NCBI RefSeq assembly: GCF_016860525.1
Contig: NZ_BNEA01000015.1
Location: forward strand, 1,240,001 to 1,304,000
Length of the DNA: 64,000 nt
Reading direction: 5' to 3'
Source of the DNA: Streptomyces rubradiris
GTDB lineage: Bacteria > Actinomycetota > Actinomycetes > Streptomycetales > Streptomycetaceae
The translations under genes were made by a program, and so were the position numbers. A model generated the notes under the pieces. The model saw nothing but the letters and a program-made list of their open reading frames with translations. It did no database searches and was not told the DNA's origin. Position 1 is the stretch's first letter. Each line of letters opens with the position of its first letter. Positions 34,605-45,146 of this stretch are shown piece by piece.

Positions 34605-37600
34605 ATGGCGTTCATGAACAGGAACAATCCTCGTCCCGAGGACCGGCCGCTGCTTCGGGAGCTGATCGACATCCCGGAGTCGGTGTCCACCTCCGACTTC
34701 GTGTTGAAGCTGAACGAAGCGGTCATGCCCGAGGGGGCCGAAGCGGCGCTGAGGGACTACGTCGTCACCGACCGGCTGCTCGGGAACTTCGACGAAGCCC
34801 TCGACCTGATCAAGTCCGCGCTGGACAGCCGCTCGTCGAAGGCTGCCTATCTACATGGCTCGTTCGGTTCCGGTAAGTCGCACTTCATGGCCGTGCTCTA
34901 CGCGCTGTTGTCGCACAACCAGGCCGCTCGGGCGCGCGGCGACCTCGACCCAGTACGGGCCCGGCACGCCTGGCTGGATGAGGACGACCGGAAGTTCCTG
35001 CTGGTGCCTTACCACATGCTGGGCTCCAAGTCGCTGGAGCAGCGCGTGCTCGGCAAGTACGTGGAGCACGTACGGAAACTCCACCCTGGCTGCGCGCTGC
35101 CGCAGGTCTACCGGACCGACGGGCTCTTCGAGGACTTCGCCGAGCAGCGTCGTCGTCACGGTGACGAGCGGGTGATTGAGCAGCTCGCCGATGCCGGCGA
35201 CGGCCAGGAGGACGAGTGGGGTGACTCCTTCGCCTGGACATCCGAGCTGCTGGACCAGGCGGTGAACGCGCCGGAGGAGCACGAGAACACCAAGGACCTC
35301 GATCTGGAGAACCCTTCCACGCCGCGGGAACTGCGGGCCCGTCTCGTGCAGGACCTCACTCAGACTCTGTTCCCGTCGTTCTCGCGTAACGCCTCCGAGG
35401 ATGCCGACGGGTTCGTCTCGCTGGACAAGGGTCTCGGCATCATCGCCGCGCACGCCAAGTCCCTTGGCTACGACGGTCTCGTCCTCTTCATGGACGAGCT
35501 GATCCTGTGGCTGGCCTCCCGTATCCACGACCAGAAGTTCGTCTCCCGCGAGGCCGACAAGATCACGAACTTCGTGGAGGGCGGTGACGAACGGCGCGCC
35601 ATCCCGGTGGTGTCGTTCATCGCCCGCCAGCGCGACTTGCGTGAGCTGGTCGGCGAGGAGATGTCAGGGGCCGCCGAGGCCGCGGTCCAGGACAGTCTGA
35701 AGCTCAGCGGCGGGCGCTTCGACAAGATCGTCCTGGAGGACCGCAACCTCCCGCAGATCGCGCAGGCCCGCCTGCTCAAGCCCACCAGTCCGGAGGCCGA
35801 GGCGAAGGTGGAGGCGGCGTTCGCCGAGGCCAAGAGGCTCGGTCCGGACGTGTGGGACACCCTGCTCGGCCATGACAAGTCCACCACCGGCGCGGACGAG
35901 AGCGCGTTCAGGAGGACGTACCCGTTCCCGCCGGCGTTCATGGATACCCTGGTACACATCTCCGCGGCCCTGCAGCGCTCCCGTACTGGCCTGAAGCTGA
36001 TGAGCCAGCTGCTCGTCGATCATCGCGACGACTGGCGGCTCGGACAGCTTGTGCCGTTGGGCGATCTGTACCCGGCGATCGCGGGCGGCGGCGACAAGGC
36101 GTTCAGCGGGGAGACCAGTGTTCACTTCGAGGCCGCCGACAAGCTGTACCGGGACAAGCTGCGACCGTATCTGCTGAAGACCAACCAGGTCACCGAGGAC
36201 CAAGTCGAGGCGTACCGGCGCCGCCCCGAGACCCTCGGCGACCCGCAACTCGCGGCCCGCTGCCGCGACTTCACCGGTGACAATCGACTGCTCCAGACCC
36301 TGCTGCTGTCTGCGCTCGCGCCCAGTGTGCCCGCGCTGGCGGACCTCACCCTGGCACGGCTGCATGCCCTCAACCACGGCTCCATCACCACCCGCATCGC
36401 GGGGACCGAGGTCGGCCGGCTGGAGCAGAAGGCGAAGGAGTGGGCGGCGACCTTCCCCGAGATAAAGGTGACCGGTACCGGGCCGGGTGCTGTGGTGCGC
36501 CTGGAGCTCACCGGTGTCGACCTGGACGCGGTCCTCGCCAACGCCCAGGTCCACAACAACCAGAACAACCGGCGTGCCAAGATGCGCGGCCTGCTCAAGG
36601 AGGCGCTCGGCGTCAGCGACGGGCCTGGCGGCTTCGACGCGTACGACGTGCTCAACCTGGTGTGGAAGGGCACCGAACGGCAGGTCGAGGTTGTCTTCGG
36701 TAACGTCGCCGACGTCGACTCGCTGCCCGAGGCGACCCTGCGGCCCAGCCAGGAGGACGCCTGGCGGCTTGTCGTCGACTTCCCCTACGACGAGGGCGAG
36801 TTCGGGCCGATGGATGACCTGCAGCGGCTGCGTGCCCTACGGGAGAAGCCGGGTGGTGACTCGCGCACGCTGGCCTGGTTGCCCACTCACCTGACCGATG
36901 CTTCCCGCGGCGACTTCGAGCGCCTCGTCGTCATCGACAAAGCCCTCGCTGACGAGACCCGCTTCGACTCCGACTTCGCGCGCAGCCTCAACGCGGACGA
37001 CAAGGAGCGCGCCAAGGGCATGCTCCAGTCGCAGCTCCTCATCCTCACCGAGCGCGTCAGCCAGGCGTTGCGGCAGGCGTACGGGCTCGCGCAGAAGCAG
37101 GAAGGGGTCGTCGACCTCAGCTTCGACACCCACCTGGTCGCCCAGCAGGACGTGCCCGACCTGCGGCTTCCGCTCGGCGCGACCTTGGATGCCGCCGCCC
37201 GCGACCTGGCCGGCAAGCTGCTCGCCCACCAGTACCCCGCCCACCCCGACCTGGACCCGGACGGCACGGGCAGGCCGGTGAAGCCTGCCGAGATCAAGAC
37301 CGTCTTCGAGTATGTCCGCAAGGCCGCCGAGAACCGTGACGGCCAGACCGAGGTCGACGGCAAGGACCGCAAGACCATGGCGCGGATCGCGGGCGGCCTC
37401 GGGCTCGGCGCGATGCGGGAGGCGTACTACCGGCAGTCCACCGCCTGGCCCGATCACTTCAACGACCGAGCCCGCCGGAACGGCACCGCCGAGCCGACCC
37501 TGGTCAAGCTCTCCGACTGGAGCGACCTTCCCGAGCCGCGCGGACTGCCCGAGCCGCTGCGCCGGCTGCTCGCCGCCGCATACGCGGAGATGACCGACCG

Positions 37601-38504
37601 GGTGTGGGTGCGCGGCGGCGTCCCCGTCGAACCCGCGCCCGCACCGCACGAGCTGAAGGGCGACTACGCCCTGCGCGAGCAGCAACTGCCCACCGAGAGC
37701 GACTGGGCGGAGGCGCGCAAACGGTTCGAGACCATGCTCGGCGAGCAGGCGCCGCAACTGCGGCGCGGCCGGATCGTCAACCAGTTCGCCGCACAGATCA
37801 AGCAGGCCGCCGACTCACTCGGCCAGGACGCCGGACGGCTCGTCGGGGAACTGGAGAAGCACCGCGACTTCCTCCAGTTGAACGACGACTCCCCCCGGCT
37901 CGTCCTTGCCCGGCGGGCGCAGGAGCTGGTCAAGGAGGTGACGGAAGCGGGCATCGAGGCGAAGACCGTCGTGGACCGGCTCGCCCGCTTCCCTCTCGGC
38001 GACTTCTCCGCACACCGGTACGGCATGTCGTTGAAGAGCGCCGGGAAGGTCGCCAGCGCGCTGCAGAACACCAGCTGGGACCAGCTGGGTCTGGCCGACA
38101 CCCTCGGCGTGGACGGCGCGGCCGTCCTGGAGCGGGTACGGGATGCTGCTGCTGGCGACCCGGGTGATTACCCCGACCTACCGGGCGTGCTGCACACCAG
38201 CTGCCGGGAAGTGCTGTCCCTGCTGAGGTTTCGCCAGAGCACGGCCGAGCGACCCCAGCCGTCGCCCACTCCGCCGCCGAGTTCCGACAGCGTGGACCTG
38301 AACGGCGGCTCCGCCCACCCGCAGGTGCTGCCGGAGCCGCCGCAGCAGCCGGGGCCGCGCACACCGTCCCGGTCCGTGGCCCGCTCCGGCGGCGGGCGGA
38401 CTACCGCCGCCCGGGCCGCCGCCGAACTGCAGGCGGAGATCGCGGCGCTCGCGGCCGAGCACCCGAACGCCACCGTCGAGGTCATCTGGAAGGTCGTCGA
38501 CTGA
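34605..38504 (+). CDS. pglY: PglY: large P-loop ATPase of BREX type 2
   Basis: The 1299-aa ATPase has a Walker A motif GSFGSGKS (85-92) and a Walker-B-like GYDGLVLFMDELILWLASR around residue 290. A long helical middle and C-terminal region end in a Ser/Pro-rich linker and a terminal helix (AELQAEIAALAAEHPNATVE). PglY is the BrxC-like AAA-type ATPase thought to assemble with PglX and PglZ. The ATG at 34605 has GAGGAG upstream. The stop TGA overlaps the pglZ ATG by one base (TGATG), a sign of translational coupling. Confidence 0.93.
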   Translation: MAFMNRNNPRPEDRPLLRELIDIPESVSTSDFVLKLNEAVMPEGAEAALRDYVVTDRLLGNFDEALDLIKSALDSRSSKAAYLHGSFGSGKSHFMAVLYALLSHNQAARARGDLDPVRARHAWLDEDDRKFLLVPYHMLGSKSLEQRVLGKYVEHVRKLHPGCALPQVYRTDGLFEDFAEQRRRHGDERVIEQLADAGDGQEDEWGDSFAWTSELLDQAVNAPEEHENTKDLDLENPSTPRELRARLVQDLTQTLFPSFSRNASEDADGFVSLDKGLGIIAAHAKSLGYDGLVLFMDELILWLASRIHDQKFVSREADKITNFVEGGDERRAIPVVSFIARQRDLRELVGEEMSGAAEAAVQDSLKLSGGRFDKIVLEDRNLPQIAQARLLKPTSPEAEAKVEAAFAEAKRLGPDVWDTLLGHDKSTTGADESAFRRTYPFPPAFMDTLVHISAALQRSRTGLKLMSQLLVDHRDDWRLGQLVPLGDLYPAIAGGGDKAFSGETSVHFEAADKLYRDKLRPYLLKTNQVTEDQVEAYRRRPETLGDPQLAARCRDFTGDNRLLQTLLLSALAPSVPALADLTLARLHALNHGSITTRIAGTEVGRLEQKAKEWAATFPEIKVTGTGPGAVVRLELTGVDLDAVLANAQVHNNQNNRRAKMRGLLKEALGVSDGPGGFDAYDVLNLVWKGTERQVEVVFGNVADVDSLPEATLRPSQEDAWRLVVDFPYDEGEFGPMDDLQRLRALREKPGGDSRTLAWLPTHLTDASRGDFERLVVIDKALADETRFDSDFARSLNADDKERAKGMLQSQLLILTERVSQALRQAYGLAQKQEGVVDLSFDTHLVAQQDVPDLRLPLGATLDAAARDLAGKLLAHQYPAHPDLDPDGTGRPVKPAEIKTVFEYVRKAAENRDGQTEVDGKDRKTMARIAGGLGLGAMREAYYRQSTAWPDHFNDRARRNGTAEPTLVKLSDWSDLPEPRGLPEPLRRLLAAAYAEMTDRVWVRGGVPVEPAPAPHELKGDYALREQQLPTESDWAEARKRFETMLGEQAPQLRRGRIVNQFAAQIKQAADSLGQDAGRLVGELEKHRDFLQLNDDSPRLVLARRAQELVKEVTEAGIEAKTVVDRLARFPLGDFSAHRYGMSLKSAGKVASALQNTSWDQLGLADTLGVDGAAVLERVRDAAAGDPGDYPDLPGVLHTSCREVLSLLRFRQSTAERPQPSPTPPPSSDSVDLNGGSAHPQVLPEPPQQPGPRTPSRSVARSGGGRTTAARAAAELQAEIAALAAEHPNATVEVIWKVVD

Positions 38505-41422
38505 TGTCCGACACGGTCACCACAGCCCCCGCGACCGTCGGCCCCGCCCGGCTGTCGGCAGGAACCGTCCGTCAGTACCTCGCCGCCCGCAGTCGGCTCG
38601 GTGACGGCACGGTCCGCGTACTGCTGCTGCGAGCCGCTCCCGTCTGGGACGGGCCCGCCGTGCAGCGTACGGCGGGCGGGCTGCAGGCACGGGTGGTCGT
38701 CGCACCCTCGGTGCTGGCCGTGCACGAGCAGATCCTGGGCCACCTGGACGCGCCGACTCCTCCCGACCCCAAAGTGCTGGTCGTCCTCACCGACCGCGAG
38801 GACACCGACCTCGACCCCGGGCTGCTCGCCCGCGTCTACGGCGGAAGGATCCGGTCCGTCGACAACTGGGAGGTCGTGCAGGAGGCGTTCGACGCGCGCC
38901 GCCTCGACGGGCGGCTGCGCAAGGAGACCTGGGCGGCCGAAGCGCTCCTTGACGCGGCGGCCAGCCGCGGTTGGCCCTCCCTCGGCAAAGGACTGCTGTC
39001 CCGAGACGAAGCCCTCACCCGACTGGCCCGGCGTCGGCTCCGGCTCGGCCGCCGTGACACGGACGCGCTGGGCGGGCCGGCCGCACACGACGACGGAGAC
39101 CGCATCGACCCCATCACCCTGTTCCGGTGGACCCACATCCCAGGCGGCCCCGACCTCCTGCGCGACCTGCGCGGACCGGAACGGGCCGGCCTGGCCCGCT
39201 TCCTCGCCGAACCCGAACAGGCCGGCGCCGCCGGAAAGATCATCACCGCCCTGGTGGACGCCGACCACGGGGCGGACGCAGCCGCCTACGCGGTCGTCTG
39301 CGCGGCTCTGTGGGGGCACGCGGAGGCCGACCACGACCTGTACCGGGCGCGTGGGCGCGCCGAGCGATGGCTCGGCGACCAGCCCCCCGCCCAGGGCGAC
39401 GACCTCGACCGACTCCTTACCTCCTTCGGGCAAAGCGGTGAGGCGTACGTCCGCGGTCTCATCGACCGGGGCGAACACCGGCTCGCCGACCCGGTCCTGA
39501 GCAGGGCCGCACAGCTCGTCACACAGTTCGGGGCGCAGACCGCCGCCGCTGCCAGTCCGCTGCTCGCCGCCGGACTCGATGCCCGCTTCACCGCCGCGGG
39601 TCGCGCCCTCGCCGACGGCGGTCCCGAGACGGTCACGGCTGCCATCACCGCGCTGGCCGAACACGCCCTGGCCGTCGACGGCGCCACCCAGGCCCGTATC
39701 GAACGGGTACGGATGGCAGCGCGGCTGCGGCGGTGGCTGGCGTCCCAGCCTGAAGTCGACATCGCCTCGGTGGCCGACGGCATCGCCCGCCAGATCCGCG
39801 AACTCGGCTGGGTGGACCGAGCCTTGGAACACCTGGACGCGGGCGGCGACGCAGATGACGCACTCGCCTACGCCTACAGCCGGATCGGCGAGCAGGTGCG
39901 CAGCAAACGTCGTGAGCTGGACCGCGCGTTCTCCGAGCGGCTCGCGGTGTGGACCGCAGATGGCACCGCCCCCGGCGCCATGCTCACCGTCGAGAGCTTC
40001 CTGGACCGGGTCGTCGCGCCCGTCGTGGACTGTCCCGGCCGGCGGCTTCTGCTCCTCCTCATCGACGGAATGAGTGCGGCCATCGCAGCCGAACTGGGTG
40101 AGGAACTGCACGCACACTGGTCCGAGTTCGACCCGCTGCCGGGAGCGGTCGGAGCACCGGTGAGGCGGGCCGTGGCGGCTGCGCTGCCCACTCTCACGAC
40201 CGTTTCCCGCACCTCGCTGTTCGCCGGCACCCTGATGAAGGGCGACCAGAACGACGAGAAGCGGCTCTTCCCCCAGCACCCGTGCTGGAAGGGGGCCCCT
40301 GCGGCTGTCTTCCACAAGGACGATCTGCGCAGCCCCGACACCGGCTCGCCCTTCTCCACCGCCCTGGCTGAAGCGCTCGCCGACGAGCGCACCCATGTCG
40401 CGGTCGTCCTCAATACCGTCGACGACCGGCTCGCCAAGGAGCAGAAGCTCGGCGACGGCGCTTGGGAGATCAAGGAGATCGGCGGCCTGGAACCGCTGCT
40501 GCGGGCCGCCCGCGCCAACGGCATGACGGTGCTCCTCACCTCCGACCACGGCCATGTGGTCGAGCGACGCGGCAGCAAGATCGACTCGGCCGTCGGCGCC
40601 ATGGGGTCGGCCCGTCACCGCGCCCCCGGCGGACCCCTCGCACCGGCCGAAATCGAGCTGTCCGGACCACGGGTGGTCTGGCCGGAGCCCGGATCGCGGA
40701 TCGTCGCGCTGCGGGACCACGACGTCCGGTACACCGCGCTGAAGGCGGGCCACCACGGCGGGGCAACCCTCGCCGAGTTCACCATCCCCCTCCTCGCCCT
40801 ACTGCCGTTCGGCGCGGAGCCACCTACGGGGTGGCGGGAGCTGGGCGACCTTACACCCGCATGGTGGGAGCAGGACAACGACGCCACCACCGGACTCGAG
40901 GCCGAGATTGAGACTGGAACCGATGCAGTCGCGGCACCCGAGGCCACCGCTGCACGCCCGAGCCGCAAGCGGGCTGGGAAGGCAGCCCCGCCCGTGACAG
41001 AGGGCGCTATCAGTCTCTTCGGCGAGGACGAGGTCGCACCCTCCGGATCACAGGAACCTGTCGCCCCTGTGGTGGAGCCTGCGGCCGTACCCGTCTCCGA
41101 CCGAACGGAGGATCCTGCCACCGCACTGGTGGAACGCCTCCTGGCCACCGAGCTGTACCAGGCGCAGCTGGAACTGCTCGCCCGTGTGCCACGCGACAAG
41201 GCGGTCCTGCCGAAGGCTCTGGCCGCGCTGGTCGAAGCGGGCACCCTGCCCATGACCGCCCTGGCCGAACGCGCCGGCCAGCCCGCCACCCGTGCCCCCG
41301 GCCTGGCCGCGACCCTGGCCCAGCTTCTCAACTACGACGGGGCCCAGATCCTGGAGATTCTCCCCGACAACCGTACCCTGCGCCTGCACCGGGGCCGGCT
41401 GATCGAGCAGTTCGGACTGTGA
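38504..41422 (+). CDS. pglZ: PglZ: alkaline-phosphatase-superfamily protein of BREX type 2
   Basis: The 972-aa protein carries the PglZ domain in its second half. LLLLIDGMSAAIAAELGEEL has the first metal-site Asp (D521), LPTLTTVSRTSLFAG has the Thr/Ser nucleophile region, and LLTSDHGHVVERRG has the metal-binding D681-H682. The N-terminal ~500 residues are helical and typical of PglZ. A C-terminal winged-helix-like tail follows (ALAALVEAGTLPMTALAERA). PglZ is the signature protein of all BREX systems and counteracts PglX toxicity in S. coelicolor. It is co-translated with pglY. Confidence 0.95.
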   Translation: MSDTVTTAPATVGPARLSAGTVRQYLAARSRLGDGTVRVLLLRAAPVWDGPAVQRTAGGLQARVVVAPSVLAVHEQILGHLDAPTPPDPKVLVVLTDREDTDLDPGLLARVYGGRIRSVDNWEVVQEAFDARRLDGRLRKETWAAEALLDAAASRGWPSLGKGLLSRDEALTRLARRRLRLGRRDTDALGGPAAHDDGDRIDPITLFRWTHIPGGPDLLRDLRGPERAGLARFLAEPEQAGAAGKIITALVDADHGADAAAYAVVCAALWGHAEADHDLYRARGRAERWLGDQPPAQGDDLDRLLTSFGQSGEAYVRGLIDRGEHRLADPVLSRAAQLVTQFGAQTAAAASPLLAAGLDARFTAAGRALADGGPETVTAAITALAEHALAVDGATQARIERVRMAARLRRWLASQPEVDIASVADGIARQIRELGWVDRALEHLDAGGDADDALAYAYSRIGEQVRSKRRELDRAFSERLAVWTADGTAPGAMLTVESFLDRVVAPVVDCPGRRLLLLLIDGMSAAIAAELGEELHAHWSEFDPLPGAVGAPVRRAVAAALPTLTTVSRTSLFAGTLMKGDQNDEKRLFPQHPCWKGAPAAVFHKDDLRSPDTGSPFSTALAEALADERTHVAVVLNTVDDRLAKEQKLGDGAWEIKEIGGLEPLLRAARANGMTVLLTSDHGHVVERRGSKIDSAVGAMGSARHRAPGGPLAPAEIELSGPRVVWPEPGSRIVALRDHDVRYTALKAGHHGGATLAEFTIPLLALLPFGAEPPTGWRELGDLTPAWWEQDNDATTGLEAEIETGTDAVAAPEATAARPSRKRAGKAAPPVTEGAISLFGEDEVAPSGSQEPVAPVVEPAAVPVSDRTEDPATALVERLLATELYQAQLELLARVPRDKAVLPKALAALVEAGTLPMTALAERAGQPATRAPGLAATLAQLLNYDGAQILEILPDNRTLRLHRGRLIEQFGL

Positions 41423-41543
41423 ACCGGGTGTCTGCGGCCATGCCGGGCGGTGTAGTCGGCCCGCCCGGCCGCTCCGGGCACCGGCAGCGCGGTGCAGGGC
41501 CGGGTGTCCGGCCAGGTGGCCGGCCGGATGCGAGACTATTCGG

Positions 41544-42896
41544 GTGAACGCGTTTGGATCTTCGGCATCCGGGGCTACCACTCCGGTCAGCGCGGTGCGG
41601 CGGCGTGCTGTCGTGGACGCCCTGCGGCGCGGCGCCGTCCCCGAGAGCGGCCTCGACCTGCTCGCCACCGGACTAGGCCGCTTCGAGCGGGCCGTCGATG
41701 AGGAACTGGACACTGCCGCCGCCGGCGGTTCGGTGTTCAAGGCCGTGCGCGGCGAGTACGGATCCGGCAAGACCTTCTTCGCCCGCTGGCTCGGCGAGCG
41801 CGCCAAACGGCGCACATTCGCCGTGGCCGAGGTGCAGGTGTCAGAGACCGAGACCCCGCTGCACAAGCTGGAGACGGTCTACCGGCGACTCACTGAGCGC
41901 CTGGCCACCGCGAGCTTCCCGCCCAGCGCCCTGCGGCCGGTCGTAGACGCCTGGTTCTACGCACTCGAGGAGGACGCACTCGCCGACGGCGCTTGCGAGA
42001 GCGAGCTGCCACAGGCCGTGGACCGGCTGCTCACTGCCCGCCTGGCCGAGGTGTCCCGACACGCCCCCGCGTTCGCCACCGCCCTGCGCGGATACAAGCA
42101 GTCACTGGATGCCGGCGACGAGGCCACCGCCGCTGCGGTGATGGCCTGGCTCGGCGGCCAGCCACACGTCGCCGCAGCCGCCCGGCGCAGCGCAGGCGTC
42201 CGCGGCGACCTCGACCACTTCGGCGCCTACGGCTTCCTGCAGGGCCTGCTCGCCGTGCTGAGGGACGCCGGGCACGCCGGACTCGTCCTCGTCCTGGACG
42301 AAGTGGAAACCCTGCAACGGGTCCGCTCCGACGCCCGCGACAAGGCACTCAACGCGCTGCGGCAGCTCATCGACGAGGTCCACTCCGGCCGCTTCCCCGG
42401 CCTGTATCTCATCATCACCGGCACGCCCGCCTTCTACGACGGGCAGCAGGGCGTCCAGCGACTCGCACCGCTCGCCCAGCGCCTCGCCACCGACTTCACC
42501 ACCGACCCCCGCTTCGACAACCCGCGGGCCGTCCAGATCCGGCTGCCCGGATTCACCGAGGCATCACTGACCGGCCTGGGCGCCGCCATCCGCGACCTGT
42601 ATGCCGAAGGCTCCCTGTCCCCCGACCGGATCAAGCAGCTCGCCGACGACGCCTACCTCACCGACCTGGCCCGGGCTGTGAGCGGGGCACTGGGCGGGAA
42701 GGTCGGAGTAGCACCACGGCTGTACCTGAAGAAGCTGGTCGGCGACGTACTCGATCGGATCGACCAGTTCCCCGACTTCGACCCGCGCACGCACTACAAG
42801 CTGACCGTGGGCAGCAGTGAGCTCACCGCCACCGAACGGAACTTCGCCGCGCCCGCACCGGCCGTCTCGGCTGACGACCTCGACATCGACCTCTGA
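41544..42896 (+). CDS. brxD: BrxD: BREX type 2 ATP-binding protein
   Basis: The 450-aa protein has a P-loop GEYGSGKT (70-77), Walker B GLVLVLDEVETLQ and a sensor-type LIITGTPAFYDG. The N-terminal segment VRRRAVVDALRRGAVPESGL DLLATG (written here with a break) fits the BrxD family. BrxD accompanies BrxHI in BREX type 2. The GTG at 41544 has no Shine-Dalgarno. GACTAT sits five bases before it, so this gene may have its own promoter and be leaderless; the gap from pglZ is 121 bp. Confidence 0.92.
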   Translation: MNAFGSSASGATTPVSAVRRRAVVDALRRGAVPESGLDLLATGLGRFERAVDEELDTAAAGGSVFKAVRGEYGSGKTFFARWLGERAKRRTFAVAEVQVSETETPLHKLETVYRRLTERLATASFPPSALRPVVDAWFYALEEDALADGACESELPQAVDRLLTARLAEVSRHAPAFATALRGYKQSLDAGDEATAAAVMAWLGGQPHVAAAARRSAGVRGDLDHFGAYGFLQGLLAVLRDAGHAGLVLVLDEVETLQRVRSDARDKALNALRQLIDEVHSGRFPGLYLIITGTPAFYDGQQGVQRLAPLAQRLATDFTTDPRFDNPRAVQIRLPGFTEASLTGLGAAIRDLYAEGSLSPDRIKQLADDAYLTDLARAVSGALGGKVGVAPRLYLKKLVGDVLDRIDQFPDFDPRTHYKLTVGSSELTATERNFAAPAPAVSADDLDIDL

Positions 42897-42949
42897 CGAC
42901 CCAGTTCCCGAAGTCCCGAACGCTGACGAACAGCCCTGGAGTTGCAGAC

Positions 42950-45097
42950 GTGCAGGAGCAGCCACGCGGCACCGACCCGCTGGAGCGCCTCGACCCGGTA
43001 GTCCTGCACCACATCGTCAACACGCTCGGGTGGCCCGATCTGCGCCCCCTGCAGAAGGCGGCCGTGCATCCGCTGATGAACCGTGAGGACGCGGTCCTGC
43101 TCGCGCCGACGGCGGGCGGGAAGACGGAGGCCGCCACCTTCCCCCTGCTGTCCGCCATGCGGGAGCAGCGCTGGACCGGCACCTCCGTCCTCTACCTGGC
43201 CCCGCTCAAGGCGCTCCTGAACAACCTGGTGCACCGGATCGACAGCTACGCCCAGTGGCTGGGGCGCCGAGCCGCCCTCTGGCACGGCGACACCCCCGAG
43301 TCCGTACGCCGTCGCATCCGCACCGAATCCCCCGACTTCCTGCTCACCACGCCCGAGTCCCTCGAAGCGATGCTCATCAGCGTCAAGACCGACCACGCAC
43401 ACATGCTGGGCCGGGTGCATGCCGTCGTCGTGGATGAAGTGCACGCCTTCGCCGGGGACGACCGCGGCTGGCACCTGCTCGCCGTACTCGAACGTTTGGA
43501 ACGGCTCGCCGGCCACCGCATCCAGCGCATCGGCCTGTCCGCCACGGTCGGCAATCCCCACGCCCTGCTCACCTGGCTCCAGGGCGCACGCCCCGCCGAC
43601 CGCCCCGGCCGGGTCGTAGCCCCCGGCGTCACTCTGCCTGCCACAACCGGCACCACCAAACTCCCGCGCCCGGCGGGAGAGGTGGAGCTCGACTACGTCG
43701 GCTCGCTCCCCAACGCTGCCAAGGTGATCTCCGCCCTGCACCGGGGCGAGAAACGGCTTGTGTTCTGCGACTCCCGCAAGCAGGTGGAAGAACTCGGTGC
43801 GGCACTGCGCGCCCGCGACGTCACCGTGTTCCTCTCCCACGCCTCGCTGTCCACCGACGAACGCGCACGCTCCGAGCAGGCATTCGCCGAAGCTCGCGAC
43901 TGCGTCATCGTCTCCACCTCCACCCTGGAACTCGGCATCGACGTCGGCGACCTCGACCGGGTCATCCAGATCGACTCCCCCAGCACAGTGGCCTCGTTCC
44001 TGCAGCGCATCGGCCGCACCGGGCGTCGCGCTGGCACCTCCCGCAACTGCCTGTTCCTCGCCACCCGGCCCGACGCCCTGCTCCAAGCCGCCGGCCTGCT
44101 CACTCTGTGGGCCCGTGGCTGGGTGGAACCCGTCACGCCGCCTCCCTCACCCCGCCATCTCGTCGCCCAGCAGCTCCTCGCCGTCACCCTGCAGGAACAC
44201 CGTGTCGGCGACCGGCTGTGGCCCGAGCAGTGGAACGGCCTGGCGCCCTTCGACCAGTCCGCCGCGCCCCTCCTGTCACACCTGGTCGCGGAAGGCTTCC
44301 TCAACAGCGACGGCGGCATGCTGTTCATCGGCTCCGAAGCCGAGAAGCACTTCGGCCGCCGGCACTTCATGGAGCTGACCGCCTCCTTCACCGCACCCCC
44401 CGAGTTCACGGTGCTCGCTGGACGCACCGAGATCGGCACCACCGACCCCACCGTCCTCACCGAAGAACGACCGGGCCCGCGCCGCCTGCTGCTGGCCGGC
44501 CGCAGCTGGCAGGTCACGTTCATCGACTGGGCCCGACGCCGTGCCTTCGTGGAACCCGTCGAGGACGGCGGCATCGCCAAATGGCAGGGCAGCGAAGCCC
44601 GCGGGCTGTCCTACATCCTCACCCGCGCCATGCGCGACGTCCTGCTCGGCACCGACCCCGACGTCCGCCTCACCCGCCGCGCCGTCGCGGCCCTCGCTGA
44701 ACTCCGCATGGACCGCGCACCTCACGAAGTCCACCCGGCGGGCACCCTGCTGGTCCGCGACGCCGACGCCACCCGCTGGTGGACCTGGGCCGGATACCGC
44801 GCCAACGCCACCCTCACCGCCTCCCTCGGCAACCTCGCCGACCCCGTACAGCGCCCCACGGACACTCATATCCGGCTTCGCCAGGACCTCTCCCCCACCG
44901 ACTGGAAGACCGCCCGCGCCGAACTCCCCGACTCCCTCACGCTGCCCACTGTTGATCCGCGAGCAGTCCGCGGCCTGAAGTTCTCGGCGGCCCTCCCGCC
45001 CCGCATCGCCACCACCACCCTCGCCGAACGCCTCGCCGACTTCGACGGCGCCCTCGCCGCAGCCCGCGAGCCCGTACGGATGGAATGGGGCATCTGA
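42950..45097 (+). CDS. brxHI: BrxHI: Lhr-like DEAD/DEAH-box helicase of BREX type 2
   Basis: The 715-aa superfamily 2 helicase shows motif I PTAGGKT (K58), Ia [17 protein letters not shown] (D162), [10 protein letters not shown], motif V-like [16 protein letters not shown] and [15 protein letters not shown]-terminal Lhr-like extension follows. It is the last gene of the BREX type 2 set, 53 bp after brxD. The GTG at 42950 has a modest TGGAG upstream. Together the six genes form a complete, apparently intact system, with no frameshifts seen in any of them. Confidence 0.93.
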   Translation: MQEQPRGTDPLERLDPVVLHHIVNTLGWPDLRPLQKAAVHPLMNREDAVLLAPTAGGKTEAATFPLLSAMREQRWTGTSVLYLAPLKALLNNLVHRIDSYAQWLGRRAALWHGDTPESVRRRIRTESPDFLLTTPESLEAMLISVKTDHAHMLGRVHAVVVDEVHAFAGDDRGWHLLAVLERLERLAGHRIQRIGLSATVGNPHALLTWLQGARPADRPGRVVAPGVTLPATTGTTKLPRPAGEVELDYVGSLPNAAKVISALHRGEKRLVFCDSRKQVEELGAALRARDVTVFLSHASLSTDERARSEQAFAEARDCVIVSTSTLELGIDVGDLDRVIQIDSPSTVASFLQRIGRTGRRAGTSRNCLFLATRPDALLQAAGLLTLWARGWVEPVTPPPSPRHLVAQQLLAVTLQEHRVGDRLWPEQWNGLAPFDQSAAPLLSHLVAEGFLNSDGGMLFIGSEAEKHFGRRHFMELTASFTAPPEFTVLAGRTEIGTTDPTVLTEERPGPRRLLLAGRSWQVTFIDWARRRAFVEPVEDGGIAKWQGSEARGLSYILTRAMRDVLLGTDPDVRLTRRAVAALAELRMDRAPHEVHPAGTLLVRDADATRWWTWAGYRANATLTASLGNLADPVQRPTDTHIRLRQDLSPTDWKTARAELPDSLTLPTVDPRAVRGLKFSAALPPRIATTTLAERLADFDGALAAAREPVRMEWGI

Positions 45098-45146
45098 ACA
45101 ACCCGGTACACAGGCGATTTGCTGCCGTTGCGGTTCTTTCCCTCTG

